From positions 3,906,001-3,970,000 of the forward strand of contig JAFFSR010000251.1 of the NCBI GenBank assembly GCA_017163975.1: 64,000 nucleotides of DNA. The letters run 5' to 3'. The notes beneath the pieces were generated by a model. That model was not told the origin of the DNA. It saw nothing but the letters and a program-made list of their open reading frames with translations, and did not search any database. Position 1 is the stretch's first letter. The number at the start of each line of letters is the position of its first letter. Shown here piece after piece: positions 15,541 to 25,500 of the stretch. This DNA is from Anastatus disparis. Taxonomy: Eukaryota; Arthropoda; Insecta; Hymenoptera; Eupelmidae. The translations under genes and the position numbers were made by a program.

Positions 15541-16037
15541 CCCTTGTCCAATTTACGTCAATTCAGCAGATCTTCCATCTGTCTCTGCATAAAATTGAAA
15601 ACTACCGTGATTCTTTTACAGGCTTAACCAAACGAAACCCCTATTATTGTCAACAGGGGGTGCGCCGAATGCTCATCTATATAACAAAAACGCATCTCTT
15701 ATAACGTTCTTTTTTCTTTCACCCTTGCACACATAATATCCTAACTTTGAAAAAAAAAGCCTTTTCTTATTCTCCACCCCCGAAAAATTTTCAGGCGCCT
15801 GTACATAAATGCTATATAACACCCTTTTAGAAGAAAAAGGAAAAAGATGACTGCACATGCCACGCGTAAAAGGGCTGCGTGTATACATAACGTACAGTAG
15901 TAACTGTATATTGCTGCAGAAGGCTTGATGCGCTTATTAAAGAAAACCTCTTGAGAGAGAATTTTTATGAACAGCTGGGCTTTTGAGGGTGCCAAAAGTG
16001 TAGGCGGCGGCAGATTGTGCATACTTTCTCTCGATTT

Positions 16038-16042
<5 letters not shown>

Positions 16043-16062
<20 letters not shown>
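16043..16062. repeat. (CT)n microsatellite
   Basis: Pure CT repeat; on the minus strand it gives the KREREREKE run of a spurious open frame. Confidence 0.85.
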
Positions 16063-16068
<6 letters not shown>

Positions 16069-18164
16069 GTTTTATGTATATACATATTTCTACGTTAGTT
16101 TATGCCTCTCAATCTTCGTTTCTCTATGGAAAGACTAATTCTGTATTTTTCTTCAAATTTGTTGAGTGGGTTGTGTAAGTATTAGAAATAATAAATTTAA
16201 GTACATATTGAATAGTACTTTTGACCAAACGCTAATATTTTTCTAAATTTGTAAAAGTTTCATGAGTTAATTCATACACTGTAACTTCTTTTATTATCTT
16301 TAAAATTTATAATATAAAGTCTTTCTTAATAAAATTTCAATGCAAAAAAAAAATAATTTGAAAATTTTTTTTTATTTTTAGGATTACAAATAATATTAAA
16401 AAATTTTTTTTTTTTCGATAAGAATATATTCTTTATGATATGAAAATTATGACTGATTTTTTTCAAAATTTTCTAAATAATTTCAATTTATTATAATAGT
16501 ATTGTTAAAAGTGATTTAGTTACTACAATAGTCAGATACAATTAATGGGTTAGCAGAAATATATGTTCTTTAAGACAAAACAATCCATACTTTTAATGTT
16601 ATCATAATTAATGTTATTATGACAATTAATATTAATATGTTCATATAATAATTATTATTCAATAAGAATTATAATTTTCATTTCTTATTCTTCCTTTTTC
16701 ATGCTCTCTAGGATACTTTTATTCTTTAATTTTTTTCCAAATTGTTTTTTTTTATTTGATCTTTAAGTATACTTATATACACTCAAAACTCATCGTCTGT
16801 CATATTTTTTTCTTCTAAGCTTTCAAATTTACTATAAACAGTTCCCTTCCACACGTACTTATTTCCCAAACTTCCTAAAACACGCGTAGAAAAAAAAAGA
16901 TAATAAGCTGAATGAACTTAGAGAGAGTTTAGTGTTTCTGATGTATCCCGTTTTTGTATCTCGTTACCAACCATAAGAGAAAAACGAGAGTAAGAGTAAG
17001 CGAGAGAAAGGGAAAGGAAAGAGAAAACAAGCTCACCTGGCGAGTTTTAGTTCATAAGGGTTGCAGCGGTAACATCCGTTTATAAGCGTAGGAGGAGAAA
17101 AAAAAAAGAGAAAAGAGTGAGAGTAAGTAGAAAAAAAAATGAAAAATAGAAATAAGGGGATAAGAACGCGCGTGACGCACGCGTGTCTGTTAAAAAGTGA
17201 CACCCTTTTTTTATGTACATATATATACACAAACGCCGGAAGCATGAGCGAACGATAATCATGTCGTTATTTAAGAAGCTTTTCATTGATTTTATCCGCA
17301 CTCGTTTTATATATCTAGTAATGCAACGTATACCCCTTTCGTTATTATTTTTTTTTTATTCTTTAATGGTTGATTACACGCTCGGATTTCGAGCTCCATT
17401 CGATGGATAATGGGTTAATGGTTATATCGATTATATAGAATTTAGTTTTTTTTCTTCTTTTATTCGAGGATTAAATGATAAACGAGACTCGTTATAGACA
17501 AGTGTAATAATTTTTTTTTAATAATGGTCATTATACAGTTAAAGGTATTTTATTGCTTATACAGTTAAAATTTTCATTGGGTATTTATCGTAATAATTAA
17601 AATATTTTTTCTATTTAATTTTATTATTTCAAAGTATTTATACAAACTTTTATAAAATTTTTACCGTTTAAATAATTTAAAAACTTTGGGAATTAAGACA
17701 ATAAACAGTTTATTAAAGCTATTATTAATATTACTTACTTTATTTATAATAACAAAAGATGCCAACTGATTTTATTAGTTTTCTATGCAATAAAAAAATT
17801 TCAAATCTTAGAATTCGAATTGAAAGCAGTACTTAAAAAAAAGAAGGAAGATAAAATATTACGTAAAATGTATAGCGTAAAGTATCGATTGCGCCTCGCG
17901 AATTAGGTCGGTAATAGGAGGGCGGTGAAGCGAAACTTTGTCAACAAGTATATATCGTTGAGGCTATCCTCTCCTTTCCGGTTTTGGGCTAGTATATTGC
18001 GAAATGGCCGTTGAAATTGGAAATCAGTGGGAAAAGCACCCGTTATCGCTTTACTCTCTCTCTTCTCTCTTTTTCGCCTTGCTTTTGGCCTTACTACTCT
18101 TTCTCTCTCTCTCTCTCTTCTCTTCTCTCGCTTGACTAGAGGAAACCATTCAGTGGCAGACCAA

Positions 18165-18193
18165 CTGCTGCTGCTGCTGCCGCCGCTGCTGCA
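18165..18193. repeat. (CTG/CCG)n trinucleotide repeat
   Basis: Nine or ten CTG/CCG units in a locally GC-richer block (17.9-18.3 kb) that also carries (TC)n at 18101-18118. It could belong to a transcribed exon, but no codon or splice pattern supports this. Confidence 0.75.
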
Positions 18194-18336
18194 AGGCTTA
18201 ACCGTCCGGAAATTCATAAAGGAGATTGATCTTTGTACATTGCTTCGAATAACCGCTAATACAGGAAACCCAAAACCTATATAATCTTCTATAACATACA
18301 AATACCTTACCAAAGATACTTCAATATCTATATAAG

Positions 18337-18377
18337 TACACACACACACACAAACACACATATATATATATATATAC
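18337..18377. repeat. (CA)n then (TA)n microsatellite
   Basis: A run of CA units with one interruption is followed directly by TA units. It encodes the VCVCVC start of an otherwise low-complexity minus-strand open frame, which is one reason that frame is not annotated as a gene. Confidence 0.85.
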
Positions 18378-19077
18378 TTAAATTTATATATAAATGAGAA
18401 GCATTGAATTTGCGTTTATCGATAAATACCGTGTTAATAGCGTGTTTAGTTTACCAAACTGATTGTACAATGCAAAGAGAATTTAACGATGTATTTGTGG
18501 TATTGCTAAACATAAGAATTAATGTTTAAACAGTAAACAAATTTTTTATTATATACATTCAAAAATATATTATCAATTTTAATAGCAAGAAATTTTATGG
18601 AATATCAAGCAATTAGGTCAAATTTTTCTATTACAAATTAACAAGCATTTTATATTTCAATAAATTTAATTGAACTTATGGAAAATTCAATTTTTTTTTG
18701 TTAATGGATTTTACGAACAGAAATTTAGTATAAAAAGAGAGAATGTATAATCAACGACATCGTTTATTAGATTGATTTTTGATTGGCACAAAAATTATGT
18801 AATAATATTAATGTATGTAATAATTTTGTATGTTAACGATAAAAGTAACATAAATCATCCCCTTGTAAAAGTGGCACATAAGTTTATTAAAATTTATTCC
18901 TACGATTTTTTTTTACGTTGTATAATAGTCAACGTGCGAACTTATTGAGATGGAAATTTTTTGTATACATTTAAGCTAGGAAAATGTGATTGTTGAAAGG
19001 AAAATTGTTTTACGTTATCGCGGACGTGAGTTTATTTTATATGAGACAAAAGGTATTGTTATTATTGAGATAAACAG

Positions 19078-19087
19078 TATATAAATA
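19078..19087 (+). promoter_or_regulatory. TATA-like box upstream of the microexon gene
   Basis: TATATAAATA lies about 30 bp before a ttttagtg sequence at 19111-19118 that could hold the transcription start, at the first copy of the repeated leader unit. TATA-like strings are frequent in such AT-rich DNA, so the support is its position relative to the leader units and the coding exon, not the motif alone. Confidence 0.35.
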
Positions 19088-19110
19088 TTGTCTGCATGAA
19101 AATTAGATGC

Positions 19111-19262
19111 TTTTAGTGAATGGCTTCAAAGAAGTAGGTTTTGGAATTATATTATTTTACTTTTGGTATTTTAATGTTTAGTGAAAAGTCTTCAAATAAG
19201 TAAGTTAGGAATTAATTTAATTTAATTTTAATATTTAGTGAAAGTCTTCAAAAAAGTAAGTT
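19111..19262 (+). repeat. Three leader repeat units resembling 5' UTR microexons
   Basis: A unit of the form TTTAG-TGAAAAGTCTTCAAATAA-GTAAGT occurs three times. The cores are at 19117-19133, 19182-19199 and 19239-19255 (17-18 nt), 57-65 bp apart. Each core is preceded by ttttag/tttag and followed by gtaggt or gtaagt, so each has both splice borders. All cores start with TGA, so they could only be untranslated. Inferred: duplicated leader exons or duplicated start regions of the gene at 19509. A plain tandem repeat is the alternative. Confidence 0.45.
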
Positions 19263-19485
19263 TTAAGTTAAATTATTTAACATAATTTATTAAATTTATA
19301 TATTAAGTTAAATTAATAAATTCTTCGGAATCTGCGATCAATAGAATGGAATTAATGTTGTTTTAAAAATCGCTTTATGAATAAAAGTTTTTCATGAATT
19401 CTATATTGATTATTTTACTATTTACTTGAAAATTCGCATGATGATATAATTAAGCAAATTTAATTATTTTTAATTTTCAAAACAG

Positions 19486-19577
19486 ACGGAGTTGATAAAA
19501 CTATCAGAATGAAGAAAATTTCTGTTATCCTAACGGTTGCTGTATTCGTATCTCCATTAGTTACGCAGTTAGATGCG
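19486..19577 (+). CDS. Coding exon 1: signal peptide exon (ATG at 19509)
   Basis: The ATG at 19509 opens 23 codons: a basic start (MKK), a hydrophobic core (ISVILTVAVFVSPLV) and a TQLDA end that fits a signal peptidase site just before the splice donor (gcg|gtaatt, donor at 19578). The exon ends in phase 0, so the mature protein would begin exactly with the first GGYG repeat. An AG at 19484-19485 after a T-rich run could be the acceptor, giving about 23 nt of 5' UTR in this exon. The frame would stay open for 12 more codons if unspliced, but that extension is not repeat-like. Confidence 0.72.
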
Positions 19578-22500
19578 GTAATTATATTGAATAATAAGTT
19601 TTGTATAAATAACTGAAATTTAAAACAGCCCAAAGCAAGATGAAATAATTTATTCAAGACAGCATAAACAGTAGTACGCAAAAAAATTTTGAATATTTTA
19701 TAAAAAATGGTGCTTTGTAAAGAATTCTTTGTGATACTGTATGATTTCTAAGAATAAATAGCAGGTGTATAAAAAATTTTGGCTCCAATGTAATACAAAT
19801 TTCATCATTGCAAAAAAAATTAATAATTTATTAAAATATTATTTAATTTTAAAAAAATTATTATAATTTGGTGAAATTAAAAACACAAATTTCATTAATT
19901 AAATGAACATATAGGAGGTCGTCAGTGGCTCAGTCGGTAGAGCAATGGGTTCGTAATCTCGAGGTCTCGAGTTCGAATCCTGGTCTCGACTGATTGATAC
20001 AAGCACTTCTGTATGTTACATGTGCTTTGTTCACAAATACACTGACAACCTTTTTCGCTAATTAGTATCACAATGATAGCATAAATACAGCGATGTAAAA
20101 TATATATAAAAAAAATGAACACATAGTATTTTATTTTACACAAAATAAAATTATTTGAACAAGAGATATCGGATAAAATTTATGTTAATCTATTTTAATT
20201 TTTAATCTATAAAATAAACTGAACATAAATAAAAAGTTCTTATGTCGTAAAAATTGGTTTTTGATAGAATAAATGACTACCATTATTATAGGGCATTAAA
20301 TTGATTTCAATTAAAAATTTTTAATAATTACAAAATTCATAAACATTGTTACAGGGTGGATACGGACCACCACAAGGATATTCAGTAAGATTTTCCTTGA
20401 TAATATAAAAAAGAGCTTTTTTTAATTATTACAAAAATAAACGAACGTTATCATTCCAGGGTGGATCGGGACCACCAAGAGGAGGTCATTACAATAATGG
20501 ACATTCAGTAAGATTGATATAAATCTTGTTAATAATTTTTAATTTTTGTAAAAATTAATACACATTATTAATACAGGGTGGATACGGACCACCACAAGGA
20601 TATTCAGTAAGATTTTACTTGATAATTTAAAAAAGAAATCTTTAGTCATTGCAAAGATAAATGAATGTTATCATTCCAGGGTGGATCGGGACCACCAAGG
20701 GGAGGTCATTACAATAACGGACATTCAGTAAGATTGATATAAACCTTGTTAATAATTTTTTATTTTTGTAAAAATTAATACGCATTATTAATGCAGGGTG
20801 GATACGGACCACCAAAAGGAAATTCAGTAAGATTTACATAGATAATTCTAATGGAAGATTTACAGTTAATGTAAAACTAAATAAAAATTGTCATTATAGG
20901 GTGGATATAAACCGTCACAAGGATATTCTGTAAGATCCGTATAAATTTTCCTAAAGATTTTCAATCATTGTAAAAATAAATTTATATTATTGTTGCAGGG
21001 TGGATACGGGCTGTCAAAAGGATATTCAGTAAGATTTTTATACATTTTATTAAAGATTTTTTATTATTATAAAAATAAATTAGTATTATATTATTGTAGG
21101 GTGGATACGGACCATCTAAAGGATATTCTGTAAAATTTACATTGATAATTTTAAACAGAAATTCTCAATTATTCTAACGATAAATAAACATTATCATTGT
21201 AGGGTGGATATAAACCGTCTTATGGATATTCAGTAAGAACCTTTATCATTTCGATTAGAGTTTTTCAATGATTGCAAAAATAAATACATATTATTATTAC
21301 AGGGTGGATCAGGATCATCGAAAGGATATTCAGTAAGATTTATATTAATTAAGATTATCTCGCAAATCTTAATATTATTGGTATAAAAAAGGTTTCGAAT
21401 CAATGTATAATTATCATTCTTACAGGGTGGATGCGGATCATCACGAGGATATTCAGTAATATTTATATTATATTATTGAAATATTTTTGATAGTTAAAAA
21501 ATCAAATGACGTAATTTTTAAGTCTTACAAGGAATACCTACACTGAGAGAAAATTCATGCCAATAGAGCATGTAGTCTACGTATCCAAAGCTAGTAAGTA
21601 ATATCCTATGCTTTAATAACAGCGCCATCTACTCTTACGAGGTTTGTGCTATCCAAAAACTGTTTGTTTACATGCTTTAGTAGCTCCCCACTCTAATATC
21701 CTTCGATAGCTAGCGCTGTATCCTCTCATTGGACGTGAAGGAAGTAAACGTGGCTTGTCCACTATTCTTTCTTTACTGCTAACTATGGCATTCTTCTATT
21801 GCTCAAGTCGCCTCCTCTTTTGGGTGGCGACGCGAGCAAACACGGCTGGTCTATATCCAAAATCATGTTGCAAATTTCGTTAACGTATTTTCGTAGCGTG
21901 AATCTTTTATTTCTTTTCTTTTCTTTTTTTATGAAGGGAGATACGTTATAAATATAACCTGTTAAACTTTTTAACTTTAAATAATTAATTTTTAACTTAA
22001 AATTTAATTATTTTTAAACCGCTAGGGGCAGATGAGCATGTACGATTTTACGCCAGAGTTATTTCGAAGTAACGTTGGTCTAGTGCGTAACGTTCGCGCT
22101 TTTCCTTTTGAGTAGGCGAGTTCAACTCTCGGCTAGGGTCTTTTTTTTAATTTTTTTTTATTATTTCAATAGTTTTTATTGCTTTTTTTATTTATATTTT
22201 TTTTATTTTCTATTTTTTATTAATTTTAAAATCTATTTTTTCACAAGTTACTTAAAATATGCTCGTTTTTTTATTAATATTTTTAAATAAATTATTTCAT
22301 ATAGAAAATAATTTAAAATATTAATAAATAAATAATAGTGATATTTACAATACTATAGTTCAATTTTGTCTTTATAAACATATTTCAATATACAATATAT
22401 ATTATAACATAAATAATAATAACTCAGTTTTATTTATTTATTGTAATTTATTGTAAATTTTATAAACTAAATTATAAATAAATTAAACTATACTATTATA

Positions 22501-25500
22501 AAATAAACATCACTATTATAAAATAAACATCACTATTATTTATTTATCAATATTTGTAATTACTACCTATAAAGAATAATTTATTTTAAAAAATTTTCAT
22601 TGAAAAAACAAGCGTACTTGTGAAAAATTAAATTTTATAATTATTAAAAAAATACAAAATCTTAAAAAAAAATAAATATAAAAAGGAATAAAAAATATTA
22701 AAACAATAAAAAAAAAATTAAAAAAAAAGTGACCCTAGCCGAGAGTTGAACTCGCGTACTCAAAAGAAAAAGCGTGAACGTTACGCACTAGACCAACGCT
22801 ACTCCGAAATATCTCTGGCGTAAAATCGTACATGCTCATCTGCCCCCCCAGCGGTTTAAAATAATTAAATTTTAAGTTAAAAATTAATTATTTAAAGTTA
22901 AAAAGTTTAACAGGTTATATTTATAACGTATCTCCCTTCATAAAAAAAGAAAAGAAAAGAAATAAAAGATTCACGCTACGAAAATACGTTAAAGAAATTT
23001 GCAACATAATTTTGGGTATGGACCAGCCGTGTTTGCTCGCGTCGCCACCCAAAAGAGGAGGCGACTCAAGCAAACAAAGGATATGAGAGTGGGGAGTCAT
23101 CGAAGTATACCACGCGAGTCATCAGTGAATGCCGTTCATGCTTTAGTTACTCTCCATACCATCTTTTTTAGTATAAGGTAATCCAATACTAATAGAGCTT
23201 CTCACGGCCTGTCATATTTGTATCAATGTTTTATATGCTCGCATAGATGGCAGTTCGCATGCTCTATTAGCATGAATTTTCTCTCAGTGTAAGTACTGAT
23301 AAACGGACTTGTTTTCTTTGAAAAATTTTGAATTTGGAAATTAACTTGCAGTAAATGTTACAATAATTCTTATTTGTATCATAAGACTTATCCTATCGTT
23401 CATGTGCCATACTGTGGTTACTGCATCCATCTTGTATTTGGAATAATCAATAAACAGGTTTTCGTTTATGGATAGGTCCATAAACACCTTATCCTCCTAA
23501 AGTCTATCCTTGTTTGTCATTTGAGATAGGAATAAAACATTTCCTTTGTTTGACGGTTTATTGAATGTTTTGTTACTCAACAAATTTCTTAGCAATTGAA
23601 TTGGTTTGTCTTTCTCTGGCCATTTAAAGTTGTTTTTTAACCTTCTGATCGTCTTAACTGCCTCTGTCATCAGCATAACTTGCAATAGTTCCATTTATAG
23701 TTTAGGATTTCTATTGGTGCAATAATGGATGTCCTCATATCTACTCTAAGTATTTGTCCTCATACCGTATCTAGACATTTCATTTCACTTTTCATAGATT
23801 TTCACTGTTTTGTCAGTTGCCACTTCCTTTTAGTTTTTCTGCCCAACATAATTCGTTAACTAGCGATGACATCCACGAGTGCACTGAGAAAAAAAAATGT
23901 TATGAACCATAAATATCAGTATTCACAACTTAATTTGTTCGACTTAGCAAGTTCTATAGTAGCAACCAGACAAATACGGTGATGACATGCTTTTATTTTG
24001 ATGGTAATTGACGCATAAATTGTATATAGTTTCTTATTCATAGTTATATTTGAGTCATTCAAGAAACATGTTACTAACTGATAACTTAATTATGTTAATA
24101 ACCATCTTTCATAAACGTTGCAGAAGGATCGTTTCATCCTGAAATTAAGAATTTTAAGATTGGTTGTTAGTAAATAAGCAGCTAGACATTCATCTTTCAC
24201 ATTGATGTAATTTTTGCCTTATGTGTATTTGCATTACATCCTAGTAGAAAAAAGAATTCTCTTGTCTTACCAAATGTTGCCAGAGATAATATTGCGATTG
24301 ATAGATTATTATGGCTGTCCCAAAGCTTTTCACGACAGTGCAAATACCTAGATTTCTGGATTTTTATAATAAACACTCACTTCGCAAGATTTTTTAATGG
24401 TATTAGCTATGATGCAGAATTCCTGGATTAATACTATGCCTGTGTAGATCTTAGTTATGTTATTCTATAAAAAAGAAAAAACGTCTTGGTTATAGTGGAC
24501 ATTAATTTGAGTCATTAGTCTCTAGCCAAGCTTAACCCTATCCCCAGGGTCTTCTTTTTTTCTTTTAGTTATCCTAAATCTTAGTCGACTGAACTTAAAT
24601 AGAACGGCCTAACTTTGAGTTCCAATACAGCTTTAGTTTGCGATTCCGTGAAATAATCGTCTAGGAAACTTTTTGTTTTCCTTATGTCATCACCCTGGTA
24701 GAAATTTTCAGCATCTTTTGGCCAAGCATAGGCCATTTTTTATCAATTTGACCAAAAAATGCTAAAAATCATGGCCAAATACCCTGCTATCTAGCGACCT
24801 TTCATGGTGAAAAGTTGACAAAATAATGGTGAATATATTTAATTTTATTATAATATTTTATTTGAAGGTTATGATCACGCTTTTCTGCTAACATCTGCTG
24901 TCGCTATATAGATACATAACCTAACAGCTATACTCCACGCAAAATGTTTGCAGCACTATACTATCTGCTCACGCGTGATAAATAAAATAACTTATTTATG
25001 AAACAATTAATAATATATATAGTTACATTAAAAGAAAATCGAACATTAGTTAAAATAAGATATATATATAATAAATATATGTAAATTTTAATAATTAAGT
25101 TCCAATTTTTTCAACTTTAAAATTAAATCATTCACCATTTTTTCGACAACTTTTTACCAGTGACTAACTAAAAATTGACTAAGAAAGTTGGCCAATCGTT
25201 AATTTTTTCACCATTTGAGATGGTGAATTTTCTACCAGGGCAGTTACTGGGTTTTATACCGGTCCATTTTATCAACATTACCAAAAAAGATAATAAATAT
25301 GTACTATTCTCTGAATAAATACACAGTGTACAATAATCACAATTTATATTTGTAAAAAGGTTTGTTTTAATAAATTAATATTAAATTAAAATACATTTTG
25401 ATTATTTAAAATAATTAAAATTTTATTAACAATACTAGTATAATTTTTTTAAAGTTTGATGATTTAGTATCTTCAAAAGAAAGTTAGTATGATACAAAAC

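Larger units (their letters stand above)
15541..19077. other. Non-coding upstream of the microexon gene
   Basis: Blocks at 15.54-16.1, 17.0-17.4 and 17.88-18.38 kb have simple repeats. A good minus-strand donor-like string (CGCCAG|GTGAGC) lies at about 17034, but no exon can be defined. From 18.4 kb on the sequence is plain AT-rich. Confidence 0.5.
21541..23289. mobile_element. 1.75 kb palindromic (foldback) DNA element, TA target site, in intron 12
   Basis: Both ends read CACTGAGAGAAAATTCATGC inward and are flanked by TA (21539-21540 and 23290-23291), the target duplication of Tc1/mariner-like elements. Nearly the whole element is an inverted repeat: each arm holds a GTCGCCTCCTCTTTTGGGTG-type segment, an ATACGTTATAAATATAACC segment and a tRNA-like block, meeting in an AT-rich centre near 22430. 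The arms differ mostly in the outer 100-350 bp. No transposase is visible, so it is non-autonomous. The inner tandem repeat ctattataaaataaacatca (22492-22530) lies near the axis. Confidence 0.85.

Noticed and set aside
17033..17301. Minus-strand exon ending at CGCCAG|GTGAGC
   Set aside because: The donor-like string is good, but the upstream frame is low-complexity (FFLLTLTLFSFFF) and no matching acceptor could be defined.
17903..18361. 152-codon minus-strand open frame
   Set aside because: Composed of (CA)n, (CTG)n and (TC)n microsatellite readings (VCVCVC, SSSSS, RERERER); no domain or splice context.
19919..19990. A functional tRNA-Thr(CGT) gene
   Set aside because: Promoter boxes are intact but the stems are mispaired, and the sequence continues into a SINE body with a target duplication around the whole unit.
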